Shown here: one piece after another, positions 7,655-15,146 of the stretch
Layout of the letters: the number at the start of each line of letters is the position of its first letter
Position numbering within the stretch: the stretch's first letter is position 1
NCBI GenBank assembly: GCA_025463305.1
Contig: JAOBWK010000098.1
Span: forward strand, 1-28,093
Origin: Ilumatobacteraceae bacterium
Lineage (GTDB): Bacteria > Actinomycetota > Acidimicrobiia > Acidimicrobiales > Ilumatobacteraceae
Direction: 5' to 3'
Length of the DNA stretch: 28,093 nucleotides
The notes under the pieces: generated by a model
What the model saw: only the letters and a program-made list of their open reading frames with translations
Database searches by the model: none
Told to the model about the DNA's origin: nothing
Position numbers and translations under genes: made by a program

Positions 7655-8794
7655 TCAGTGGGTCGGGGCGAGGGCGATCCAGCCGTTGACGTCGACCAGT
7701 ATGTGCGCGCTCACGTTCGAGTACAAGCAGACCTCGCCGGCCGACGAGACGGGAACGAGGACGGCATTGGGCACGGTCTGTCCGAGGACGAAGTTGACGT
7801 TCGACGCCAGCGGCTGCTGGCCGCACGGGAACGCTGTCACATAGCCGGCTGCCTCTGGATCGACGACGGTGACGTTCAGGGCCACCGCGCCGACGTTGTC
7901 GGTGGGCACCCCGCCGACACCGGTGACCTTGACGTGCAGGATCGTGCCTGGGCCGTACTTCTGCTTGACCACGGTCACGGCGCCCTGCGCCTCCGTCGGC
8001 CGGGTATCGACCAACCGAACCGGGTTCAGGGCCGAGAAGCTCGAGCCGGCCGAGAACCAGCCGTTCACGTCGGCGAGCAGATGCGTGTCGACGCTCGAGT
8101 AGAGGCAGATCTCGCCATTCGCCGACACGGGCGCCAACACCGCGTTCGGAACCGTCTGCCCCGCGACGAAGTTGAGGTTCGACGCATTTGGTCTCGTCCC
8201 GCACGGATAGACGGTCACGTACCCAGCGCCGACTGGGCCGACGGCCGTCACGTTCAGGGACACCGCTCCGACGTTCGTCGAGGGGACACCACCCACACCA
8301 GTGACCTTGACCTTCAGCTCGACCGGCCCGCCGTACGGGTGCTGGTCAACGCTGACCGCGCCCTGCTGCTGATCGGGCCGTGTGTCGAACACACGCAGCG
8401 GCTGCACGACCGTGAAGCCGAGGCCTGATCGGAACCAACCGTTGATGTCAGCGAGCACGTGGACCGCTACGTTCGACGCAATGCAGATCGTCCCCGAGGA
8501 CGACAACGGCGCGATCACTGCATTTGCAACAGTCTGCCCTGCGACGAAGTTCAGGTTGGACGCGTTCGGTGGCGTGCCGCATGGATACACCGTCAGATAC
8601 CCCGGTCCATCCGGATCGACCACGGTCACGTTCAACGACACCGCGCCAGCCCCGTTCGCTGGCACGCCGAGCTTGCCCGCCACTGGGACCGTGAGCACTG
8701 ACGCTCCACCGACTTTGCTCTTCGGCACCACCACCGCTCCGTCCGGCTGACCCGGGCGGGTGTCGAAGATGCGAACCGGCGTCAGCCCCGTGTA
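7655..8794 (-). repeat. Three tandem copies of a ~360-bp module-coding repeat
   Basis: The C-terminal part of the 836-residue protein is three homologous units, recognisable in DNA by the repeated stretch for NFVAGQTV (around 8545, 8170 and 7790) and for the DTRP start. Single further copies occur in the collagen-like gene and, truncated, at 12336-12560. Recombination between units could change the copy number. Confidence 0.8.
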
Positions 8795-10165
8795 GTCGCC
8801 GATATCGGTCAGGTTGCCGAGCGGGTTCCGGGCCGCAACCGCCTGTTCATTGCCTGCAGTCTCGGTCCTCGTCGGCCGAGCGATCGGACCTGCGTATACG
8901 ACGCCGTCGGTGGTGGAGCCGACGACGACCGCGTTCCCAACATCGTCGGCGGCCATCGCGGAGACGTTCGACGACGTCGACAACTCCCGGCTGGCCTGTA
9001 GTGCGAACTGACCGCCGAGCGGATCGCTGACCTCATACGACAGGAGCAGAGTGGCGGAGACGGGCACTGCCGGTGCAGCGACCTGGCTATTGCACTGTGC
9101 GACGACGACGAGGCGGGTTCCGCCGAGGAGCACAGTTCGCCGGAGGACCTTCGGGTAGGGCGTCGGAGAGCCGCTGAGCGCGGCCTCGCCGCTGAACGAA
9201 AGGCCTCCACAATTGACCGAACCGTGTCCGGTGGGGATGTCCTCCGATGGCAAGACAGAATTCACAGTTCCAAGTTCATGTCCGTCATTTGCCGCGTAGC
9301 TCCGGACGGACATTTGCCCAGAAGGCAACGTACCGGTCAGCGTTGACACCCAAATGTACGACGGAGTGGCCGCCACGACCGGACTACCACCGCTGAATGC
9401 CACGTAGGGCACGACCCCGAATTGCAGGATCGAGGCGATCTTGTTCCCCGATGCGCTGACGTGCACGAGAGACAGGCCGTCCTGCTGTGTAACCAACACG
9501 CGGTTCTTCTGCCCGACGACCCAGAAGGTGCCGTCGGGGACCGCGATCACGGCTGGCTTGCAGAACGTGCACTGCGTGGAATCGTCCACCAGTCCACTGA
9601 GGTCAAATGACCACTGCAACGAAAGGTCGGCGCGTCGATGTTGGAGTTGGTATCCCGACGCGTCCGTGCGAACGATGACCACTCCGCCGCCATCAGGCGC
9701 CGGAGCAACTGGAAGACTCTCGAAGCCGGCGGGCTGGACGAAGCCGACCGTCGCCGTATGCAGAACGACCCCGGCTGAGGTGTATGCCCACCAGTTGGCA
9801 TTCACCCGAACGATCGGGTTCGACAGGCCATCGAGAAACAGGTCTGGTGAAGCAGGCAAGGTCTGGGTATCGAGTGGCGATGTGTCCACTTCGCGCGTCC
9901 AATCAACAGTCCCGTCAACTCTCAGATGCTGCAGGAAGTATCGATAGGCGTTCGGCGAGCTCAGTCCGTAGAACGTGCCGCTGTAGAAACCCGCGATGTA
10001 CGTGCTGCCGTCGGGAGCCAGCTCGACGTCCTGATAGCGGGAGTAGTTCGCGGGGCCTGGGTCGCCGTATACGTAGTCCCATCCGTCGGCTCGTGCGACC
10101 GTGGCGGGCGCCACGAGCGCGAGCCCGCAAACGATGGCGACGAAATTCCGGAAGGATGCCCTCAT
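7655..10165 (-). CDS. Large secreted surface protein: propeller-like region plus three tandem beta-modules (836 aa)
   Basis: Residues 1-26 are a signal peptide (MRASFRNFVAIVCGLALVAP, cleavage near ARA-DG). Residues about 30-455 show beta-rich repeats like PDGSTYIAGFYSG and DDVGNAVVVGSTTDG, the pattern of SBBP/beta-propeller extracellular proteins. Three copies of a roughly 120-residue module follow (about 458-578, 582-704, 709-832). Each has an FDTRP/VDTRP start, GAVSLNVT or GAVALNVT, GY(L/V)T(V/A)(Y/F)PCG, ASN(L/V)NFV(A/L)GQTV(A/P)NAV and a closing DINGWF/DVNGW(F/I). Paired cysteines in each module (CG and IC/VC) suggest disulfides outside the cell. No sortase signal or C-terminal membrane segment is present, as the protein ends with the third module. 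The role is probably adhesive or structural. The ligand cannot be told. Confidence 0.85.
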   Translation of the reverse strand: MRASFRNFVAIVCGLALVAPATVARADGWDYVYGDPGPANYSRYQDVELAPDGSTYIAGFYSGTFYGLSSPNAYRYFLQHLRVDGTVDWTREVDTSPLDTQTLPASPDLFLDGLSNPIVRVNANWWAYTSAGVVLHTATVGFVQPAGFESLPVAPAPDGGGVVIVRTDASGYQLQHRRADLSLQWSFDLSGLVDDSTQCTFCKPAVIAVPDGTFWVVGQKNRVLVTQQDGLSLVHVSASGNKIASILQFGVVPYVAFSGGSPVVAATPSYIWVSTLTGTLPSGQMSVRSYAANDGHELGTVNSVLPSEDIPTGHGSVNCGGLSFSGEAALSGSPTPYPKVLRRTVLLGGTRLVVVAQCNSQVAAPAVPVSATLLLSYEVSDPLGGQFALQASRELSTSSNVSAMAADDVGNAVVVGSTTDGVVYAGPIARPTRTETAGNEQAVAARNPLGNLTDIGDYTGLTPVRIFDTRPGQPDGAVVVPKSKVGGASVLTVPVAGKLGVPANGAGAVSLNVTVVDPDGPGYLTVYPCGTPPNASNLNFVAGQTVANAVIAPLSSSGTICIASNVAVHVLADINGWFRSGLGFTVVQPLRVFDTRPDQQQGAVSVDQHPYGGPVELKVKVTGVGGVPSTNVGAVSLNVTAVGPVGAGYVTVYPCGTRPNASNLNFVAGQTVPNAVLAPVSANGEICLYSSVDTHLLADVNGWFSAGSSFSALNPVRLVDTRPTEAQGAVTVVKQKYGPGTILHVKVTGVGGVPTDNVGAVALNVTVVDPEAAGYVTAFPCGQQPLASNVNFVLGQTVPNAVLVPVSSAGEVCLYSNVSAHILVDVNGWIALAPTH

Positions 10166-10296
10166 GGGCAGCCGAACGTAGCAGTCCGCGGGAGTTCGGT
10201 CCGCCGGACGTAGGTGCCCAGTGGTACATCGCCGTCACCCGCGATGTCGGGTCACGACATTCGATGTGCGTGCGTGAGCCGCACCGAGCATGCAAC

Positions 10297-10370
10297 TGGA
10301 GCGGGTAGCGGGAATCGGACCCGCGTGTCTTGCTTGGGAAGCAAGCGCTCTGCCACTGAGCTATACCCGC
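10297..10370 (-). tRNA. tRNA-Gly (anticodon CCC), CCA encoded
   Basis: Read on the minus strand, the acceptor arm GCGGGTA pairs with TACCCGC. A D-arm (GCTC...GAGC), an anticodon stem CTTGC/GCAAG around loop TTCCCAA, and a T-arm GCGGG/CCCGC around TCCGATT follow. The loop places CCC at positions 34-36, so it reads GGG codons. Discriminator T plus an encoded CCA close the gene. It lies between the 836-aa surface protein gene and the fucose synthase gene. No integrase or direct repeat of its 3' end was noticed. Confidence 0.95.
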
Positions 10371-10485
10371 AGAACGCCCACGATGATAGTGCGGGCTCTC
10401 GCCAACTCCAGCGGCCGGTGCACAAAACAGCGTGACGGGACGCCGGTACGATCGTTGCAGGCTCTCTCTGCGAAGGACGTGCCGG

Positions 10486-11463
10486 ATGGTGATGTCGCTG
10501 GATTCTCGGATTTACGTTGCCGGCCATGCCGGTCTGGTGGGATCGGCCATCATGCGCCGGCTCGAGGGTGCCGGCTACACCAACGTGCTCACCGCGACGC
10601 GCCAGCAGTTGGACCTGCGCGACCAGGCCGAGGTGTCGCACTGGTTCAAGGCCAACCGTCCCGAGTACGTGTACCTCGTGGCGGGCACGGTCGGCGGGAT
10701 CATGGCCAACAGCACCCGCCCGGCCGAGTTCATCTACGACAACCTGATGATCCACGGCACGGTCGTGCACGCCGCGCATCAGTACGACGTCACCAAGCTG
10801 CTCTACCTCGGCTCATCCTGCATCTACCCGCGGGAGGCCGCGCAGCCGATGGTCGAGGACGCGCTCCTCACCGGGCCGCTCGAGCCCACCAACGAGTGGT
10901 ACGCGATCGCCAAGATCGCTGGCATCAAGCTCTGCCAGGCCTACCGCCAGCAGTACGGGCGCGACTTCATCTCGGCCATGCCCACCAACCTGTACGGGCC
11001 GAACGACAACTTCGACCTCACGTCCAGCCACGTGCTCCCCGCGTTGATGCGCAAGTTCCACGAGGCCCGCATCGACGGTCGCGACGAGGTCGAGATCTGG
11101 GGCACCGGTTCACCCGAGCGCGAGTTCCTCCATGTCGACGATCTCGCCGATGCGTGCGTGTACCTGATGGACAACTACAGCGACGCCGGCCACATCAACC
11201 TCGGCACCGGCATCGGCACCCAGATCCGCGAGCTCGCCGAGAAGGTCCGCGATGTCGTGCACCCCGACGCCCAGCTCCGCTTCGACACCACCAAGCCCGA
11301 CGGCACGCCGCGCAAGGTGCTCGACGTCTCCAAGCTCACCGCACTCGGCTGGACCGCGACCACCGACCTCGACACCGGCATCCGCACCACCTACGACTGG
11401 TTCCTCGACCAGCAGGCCGAGCACCACCACCTCCGCGGCGTCGCCGAACCCGCGGCGGTCTGA
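10486..11463 (+). CDS. fcl: GDP-L-fucose synthase (GDP-4-keto-6-deoxymannose epimerase/reductase)
   Basis: The 325-residue SDR protein starts at ATG 10486 with GAAGGA at 10472-10477. The longer open frame from 10432 would add 18 Arg-rich residues of no family character. Numbered from that ATG, the NADP-binding motif is G13-HA-G16-LV-G19, with catalytic Ser in LGSSCIYP (S111, C112), Y139 and K143 in WYAIAKIAG, and H182 in SSHVLPALMRK. These match the Ser-Tyr-Lys triad and the Cys/His epimerisation pair of E. coli GDP-fucose synthase. It converts GDP-4-keto-6-deoxy-D-mannose to GDP-L-fucose. Its substrate is made by Gmd, whose gene is cut by the right edge of this window about 16 kb away. It would supply the polysaccharide locus in between. 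It stands alone as a transcription unit. Confidence 0.95.
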   Translation: MVMSLDSRIYVAGHAGLVGSAIMRRLEGAGYTNVLTATRQQLDLRDQAEVSHWFKANRPEYVYLVAGTVGGIMANSTRPAEFIYDNLMIHGTVVHAAHQYDVTKLLYLGSSCIYPREAAQPMVEDALLTGPLEPTNEWYAIAKIAGIKLCQAYRQQYGRDFISAMPTNLYGPNDNFDLTSSHVLPALMRKFHEARIDGRDEVEIWGTGSPEREFLHVDDLADACVYLMDNYSDAGHINLGTGIGTQIRELAEKVRDVVHPDAQLRFDTTKPDGTPRKVLDVSKLTALGWTATTDLDTGIRTTYDWFLDQQAEHHHLRGVAEPAAV

Positions 11464-11561
11464 CTCAGTTCGGCTGATCTCCCTGCGCGACCGCACTGCG
11501 ACTTCGACGACGCTTCGAGTATCCCGTTGCTCAGATCGACGCCTTGTAGCGATGCCCTCTG

Positions 11562-11567
11562 TACAAT
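11562..11567 (+). promoter_or_regulatory. -10 element of a probable leaderless promoter for the AbrB-type TA pair
   Basis: TACAAT ends 6 bases before the ATG at 11574, and no SD precedes that ATG. The usual start point would fall on the A of ATG, the arrangement of leaderless actinobacterial mRNAs. No good -35 box was found at 16-18 bases. Confidence 0.5.
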
Positions 11568-11573
11568 GCGTGC

Positions 11574-11813
11574 ATGTCCGGTACCTCGACGGCCAAGGTG
11601 TCCCACCGTGGCCAGACCAATCTGCCCGCCGAGCTTCGCCACCGGTGGGGCATCGAACACGGCGGCGAAGTAGGGATCATCGATCTCGGCGATGCCGCTC
11701 TGATCATCCCTGGCGGCATGCAGACCGCACGCCGCGAACTCCGCCACGTGCTTCGAGACCGCTACGAGGTCGCCCTCGCCAGCATCGAGGACCCAGACCT
11801 GGCCGATCAGTAG
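11574..11813 (+). CDS. AbrB/MazE-type swapped-hairpin DNA-binding protein, probable antitoxin (79 aa)
   Basis: Residues about 5-48 (TSTAKVSHRGQTNLPAELRHRWGIEHGGEVGIIDLGDAALIIP) follow the SpoVT/AbrB fold: a K-V-[ST]-x-[RK]-G-Q-x-x-[LI]-P core followed by LR..WGI..G and a closing beta hairpin. The rest (RRELRHVLRDRYEVALASIEDPDL) is a short helical tail of the kind that binds a toxin. The stop codon TAG is followed with no gap by the GTG of the next gene, so the two must be translated together. Antitoxins of this fold bind their own promoter. Here that would be the TACAAT region just upstream. The antitoxin role is inferred from size and arrangement. Confidence 0.8.
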   Translation: MSGTSTAKVSHRGQTNLPAELRHRWGIEHGGEVGIIDLGDAALIIPGGMQTARRELRHVLRDRYEVALASIEDPDLADQ

Positions 11814-12248
11814 GTGGCCCCCGTCCCCACGATCATCCTCGATGACCGGCTCCTGATCGAAGAACTCCTCGTCGGCCTCGACGAGGAGGGAGAACGCCAC
11901 ACCACGGCATCGTGGTACTACCGGGCCTGCCGTGCCGCCGTCGCCGGAGCCGGGGGACACCTCTCGGGACCGTTTCTCGGTCTCGATGCCCCTCACCAGG
12001 CGGCGGCGATACGGAGCTTGCTGTCGCTGCCCGAGACCATCGGACTCCCCGACCCGCGGTCGACGGTTCCAGTGATGGCCGAGCTGTCCGAGCGCCACCC
12101 GCGCCTCAACCTCTTGAACCTCGAAGCCGCGGCAACCGGACTCGTGCTCGGCGCCACGATGCTGTTGTCGATCGAAGCGGCGCGAGGTGTCCTCCCGGAG
12201 ATCCTCGACGCCGAGGACATCAGGTGGCGCACCGTCGACATCGACTGA
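11814..12248 (+). CDS. Diverged PIN-like protein, probable toxin partner of the AbrB-type gene (144 aa)
   Basis: The gene begins with GTG directly after the antitoxin stop and has no SD of its own, so it depends on coupled translation. The N-terminus (TIILDDRLLIEELL, D10/D11) resembles the first strand and helix of a PIN nuclease. The C-terminal region (NLEAAATGLVLGATMLLSIEAARGV, E103 and E121, then IRWRTVDI) resembles the last helix, strand and helix. The expected Asp residues there would be Glu, so activity is uncertain. A tryptophan and tyrosine-rich WYYRACRAA helix sits between. I do not recognise a named family, and a conserved hypothetical of unknown fold is the alternative. Length and gene order fit a type II toxin-antitoxin pair. 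A 7-base inverted repeat covers the stop codon. Confidence 0.6.
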   Translation: MAPVPTIILDDRLLIEELLVGLDEEGERHTTASWYYRACRAAVAGAGGHLSGPFLGLDAPHQAAAIRSLLSLPETIGLPDPRSTVPVMAELSERHPRLNLLNLEAAATGLVLGATMLLSIEAARGVLPEILDAEDIRWRTVDID

Positions 12249-12271
12249 TCCGCGAACACCCGCCCGGATCA
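12246..12271 (+). terminator. Weak candidate hairpin after the PIN-like gene
   Basis: TGATCCG (12246-12252, including the stop) and CGGATCA (12265-12271) are exact complements around a 12-base loop. No T-run follows. Confidence 0.3.
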
Positions 12272-12335
12272 CGGTTCACGCGTCCCTCACCCGTGTGTAC
12301 GTTCCGATCCTGGGCTGCAGATCGGATGGGACACC

Positions 12336-12560
12336 GTGCTGGGTGGGCGAATGCGTGGGTCGCGAGGGCTGTCGCTGCTGACGGTGCTCGTGGTGTTGGT
12401 CGGAGGCGGAGGGCTGCTGACCACGTCGGCCGCAGGATCAACGGCGTCGTCGTTCGTGCCGATCACGCCGTGTCGACTGCTCGACACGCGCGCCGGGTCC
12501 ACCGTCGGCACACGGGCCACACCGCTCGGCGCGGCCGAGACGATGACGGTCGCGGCGTGG
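12336..12560 (+). pseudogene. Truncated surface beta-module protein gene (5' remnant)
   Basis: The frame begins with GTG 12336 (or ATG 12351) and encodes a good signal peptide (SLLTVLVVLVGGGGLLTTSA). It then gives the start of the same module seen in the collagen-like gene: SSFVPITPCRLLDTRAG ... GAAETMTVAAW. The module normally runs on for another 70-80 residues with ALNVT and NFVAGQTV. Here the homology stops near 12560, and the remaining codons to 12614 read as random Arg-rich sequence because they lie inside the 3' end of the convergent glycosyltransferase gene (stop at 12562-12564). The gene therefore looks cut by the event that brought or rearranged the polysaccharide locus. A secreted short peptide could still be made. 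Confidence 0.75.
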
Positions 12561-12561
12561 G

Positions 12562-13788
12562 TCAGTGCCGGTAGGCGCGTGCAGCGACGATCGACTCGAG
12601 CTCGTCCTCGATGAGGTCGATGGTCTGCGTGCGCTCGTACACGGCCGAGCGCGCGACGGCGTTCTTCTGCCAGCGAGTGAAGACGCCGTTGTCGGTGGCC
12701 GTTGCCAGCAATGCCGGCAGATCGTCGATGTGGTCCCACGTCAGGTACGGGCCGATGTCGGCACGGCGCATCTCGCCGCCGAGCGACGAGTCGGCATCGC
12801 ACACGGCCAGGATCGGCGTGCCGCTGCTGATCGCCGGGATCAGCTTCGACGGCATGTAGGCGTTGCCACTGCCCTGGCGCTCGGTGATCAGGAACAGATC
12901 GGTGTCCTGCAGCGCGTCGATGAAGTCGTGCTCCGGCAGGAACGGCCCGAGCTTGATGCGCGGGTCGCCGTTCTCCGTGTGCCACGCAGCGATCGCATCG
13001 GCGCCGGGGCCGGAGCCATGGATGGTCAGCTCGAACGGCTGGTCGAGCAGGACGGCGCGCTGGCAGAACTCGAGCAGGCCTTGCTTGTTGCCGATGTTGC
13101 CGGCGTAGAGGATCCGTACGACGGACTCCGGGTTGCGGCCGATCTTCGACTCGAGCTCGTCGATCGATGCAGCCATCGACGCATTCAGCCAGTTCGGCAC
13201 GAAGTGGACGGGCACCTTGTGACCGGTCATCTCACCGATGCCTTCGACCATCTCCGGCGAGATCGACGACAACGAAGTTGCAGATGCAAGCAACTTCGTC
13301 TCGACGGTGGTGAGCACCTTCGACGCGCCCGGCCCGACGAGGTTCGCCGCGCTGGCTCCGCCGCTGGACAGGTCCTGCACGTTGATCAGGATCGGCAGGT
13401 GATGCGCCTTGCCGAACGCGACGGCTGCCGCCACGGGGGCGAGCATCGTCGAGAACGCCATCACGACGTCGGCACGTTCCCGACGGAAGAACGAACGAGC
13501 GAGCGAGGCGATGAATGAGCCCTCGTAGAGCGCCCGCGACTTCAGCTTCGACGGAGTGGATGGAATGTACAGACCGTGCCGCTCGACGATGACGCCCTTG
13601 ACGACCACCCGCTCGACACGGACTCCGTTGCGACCGGACTTGTCCTTCCACTCCGGGAAGTACGGGTAGGCGCAGCGGACGACGACGTGATGACCTCGGG
13701 CCGCGAGCTCGAAGCAGAGGTCGCTGTAGATCGCTGCGCCGCCGGCGTGGTCGGGCTCGAACAGGTTGGAGTAGACGACGATGCGCAA
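12562..13788 (-). CDS. GT4-type (GT-B fold) glycosyltransferase, WbuB/WcaI-like (408 aa)
   Basis: The frame extends upstream to 14109, but that part overlaps the epimerase gene. The start is TTG 13788, preceded by AGGGAG at 13798-13803 and placed just after the epimerase stop (TGAGTTG), so the two are coupled. The N-terminus (LRIVVYSNLFEPDHAGGAAIYSDL) is the acceptor-side Rossmann domain with the glycine-rich loop. The C-terminal domain has RILYAGNIGNKQGLLEF, LTIHGSGPGADAI and RQGSGNAYMPSKLIPAISSGTPILAV, the sugar-nucleotide site of WbuB/WcaI-like enzymes. It probably adds one sugar of the repeat unit at the cytoplasmic membrane. Donor and linkage cannot be read from sequence. Its 3' end marks the junction with the truncated surface gene. 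Confidence 0.9.
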   Translation of the reverse strand: MRIVVYSNLFEPDHAGGAAIYSDLCFELAARGHHVVVRCAYPYFPEWKDKSGRNGVRVERVVVKGVIVERHGLYIPSTPSKLKSRALYEGSFIASLARSFFRRERADVVMAFSTMLAPVAAAVAFGKAHHLPILINVQDLSSGGASAANLVGPGASKVLTTVETKLLASATSLSSISPEMVEGIGEMTGHKVPVHFVPNWLNASMAASIDELESKIGRNPESVVRILYAGNIGNKQGLLEFCQRAVLLDQPFELTIHGSGPGADAIAAWHTENGDPRIKLGPFLPEHDFIDALQDTDLFLITERQGSGNAYMPSKLIPAISSGTPILAVCDADSSLGGEMRRADIGPYLTWDHIDDLPALLATATDNGVFTRWQKNAVARSAVYERTQTIDLIEDELESIVAARAYRH

Positions 13789-13789
13789 C

Positions 13790-14854
13790 TCAGTGCGCTC
13801 CCTGCAGCGCCAGCCGTCGGTGCCATGCCTCGATGATCTCTTCGAAGGTGGTGCGGACGTCTTTGGTGATGTCCCAGGTGGGGTAGTCGGCGCGCATCTG
13901 GCGGAGGTCGGAGTAGTAGCAGATGTGATCGCCGGCCCGAGCTTCGTCGGAGTACGACCACTGCATCGGCTTGCCGGTGAGCTCCTCGGCCAGCGAGAAG
14001 GCCTCGAGGATCGACACGCTGTTCGCCTTGCCGCCACCGATGTTGTAGACGGCGCCGCTGCGGGGTGCGTCGACGAAGGCACGCATGAACGCCACCACGT
14101 CGTCGGCATGGATGTTGTCGCGCACCTGCTTGCCCTTGTAACCGAACACGGTGTAGGCCCGCTCTTCGAGGTTGCACTTCAACAGGTAGGAGAGGAAGCC
14201 GTGCAGCTCCACACCCGAGTGCTCCGGCCCGGTCAGGCAGCCGCCACGCAGGCAGGCGGTGGGCATGTCGAAGTAGCGGCCGTACTCCTGCACCATCACG
14301 TCGGCCGCGACCTTGGAGGCGCCGAACAGGGAGTGCTTGGACTGGTCGATCCGGAACGACTCGGCGATGCCGTGCTCGTAGGCGATGTCGGCGTAGTCCC
14401 AGCGGGTGTCGAGCTCGACCAGGTCGATCTCGTTCGGTGCGTCGCCGTAGACCTTGTTGGTGCTCATGTAGACGAACGGCGACTCCAGGGAGAACTGCCG
14501 GTTGGCCTCGAGCAGGTTCAGTGTGCCGACCGCGTTGACCTCGAAGTCGATGAACGGGATGGCCGCCGCCTTGTCGTGCGACGGCTGGGCAGCGCAGTGG
14601 ATGATCGCATCGAAGCGTTCGCGCTCGAACAGCGACAGCACCGCGGCCCGGTCACGGATGTCCATGTCGAGGTGGCGGAACCGGTGCGACGACGACAGCT
14701 GTTCTTGGGTCTTCCAGCGGGTGTCGCCGCCGGGGCCGAAGAACTCGGCACGCATGTTGTTGTCGATGCCGACGACGTCGTTGCCCTCGACATCGAACGC
14801 GCGCACCGCGGCGGAACCAATCAGGCCGGCCGAACCGGTGACGAGAATCTTCAT
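13790..14854 (-). CDS. NAD-dependent epimerase/dehydratase (SDR), CDP-paratose-2-epimerase-like (354 aa)
   Basis: ATG 14854 has GAGGA seven bases upstream. The N-terminal [20 protein letters not shown] is the GxxGxxG Rossmann motif, with an Asp (VVGIDNN) that favours NAD. The protein continues with [42 protein letters not shown] and [17 protein letters not shown], the order found in the RfbE-like branch of nucleotide-sugar epimerases. At the catalytic YxxxK position the sequence is [12 protein letters not shown], with Phe for Tyr and the Lys kept, so either the family uses another acid/base residue or the chemistry is altered. The substrate is unknown. It is the first gene of a two-gene unit with the glycosyltransferase and diverges from the Wzz/kinase gene. 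Confidence 0.88.
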   Translation of the reverse strand: MKILVTGSAGLIGSAAVRAFDVEGNDVVGIDNNMRAEFFGPGGDTRWKTQEQLSSSHRFRHLDMDIRDRAAVLSLFERERFDAIIHCAAQPSHDKAAAIPFIDFEVNAVGTLNLLEANRQFSLESPFVYMSTNKVYGDAPNEIDLVELDTRWDYADIAYEHGIAESFRIDQSKHSLFGASKVAADVMVQEYGRYFDMPTACLRGGCLTGPEHSGVELHGFLSYLLKCNLEERAYTVFGYKGKQVRDNIHADDVVAFMRAFVDAPRSGAVYNIGGGKANSVSILEAFSLAEELTGKPMQWSYSDEARAGDHICYYSDLRQMRADYPTWDITKDVRTTFEEIIEAWHRRLALQGAH

Positions 14855-15146
14855 GGACTGTCCTCAAGGAGTCGTGAACCACGCGCGTGACGGACGTACG
14901 GGCTCGTGAGTGCTGATCTGCCGCGACATGCGTATCGGCAGGAGGTCAGCCCGACTCAAGGTTTTGATCAAGGGTCTCTCAACGCCCTGGCGCGGCCAGC
15001 TTCGGCGATCGACCACGGTTCGTGGCATCGGAATGCAGGCAATTCTGTGACCTGCGTTTCGTCCGTGTGAACTCCGTCAAGACCATCTCAAGGGATGCGG
15101 AGGGCGAGGACACCTCCGATCACGCCACTGGTATCGTCCGCATGCT
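14855..15146. promoter_or_regulatory. Divergent promoter region between the epimerase and Wzz/kinase genes
   Basis: This 292-base non-coding stretch must hold the promoters of both units. It contains two pairs of directly repeated boxes: TCAAGG at 14956 and TCAAGGG at 14968 (12-base pitch), then TCAAG at 15077 and TCAAGGG at 15088 (11-base pitch). The roughly one-turn spacing fits binding of a dimeric regulator on one face of the DNA. No convincing -35/-10 pair was identified on either strand, and no small gene is evident. Confidence 0.45.

Noticed and set aside
10297..10370. tRNA-Gly as the attachment site of a genomic island
   Set aside because: No integrase, no repeat of the tRNA 3' end and no phage-like genes were seen nearby.
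10290..11477. Plus-strand 395-aa frame over the fucose synthase gene
   Set aside because: It begins inside the tRNA-Gly and is Arg/Pro/His-rich. The overlapping frame has all GDP-fucose synthase motifs.
13789..14109. N-terminal extension of the glycosyltransferase frame
   Set aside because: The extra 107 residues overlap the epimerase coding sequence and have no family similarity. TTG 13788 with an SD fits the GT-B start.
13781..14890. Plus-strand 369-aa frame opposite the epimerase
   Set aside because: Val/Asp/Gly-rich mirror of a conserved SDR gene, with no domain of its own.
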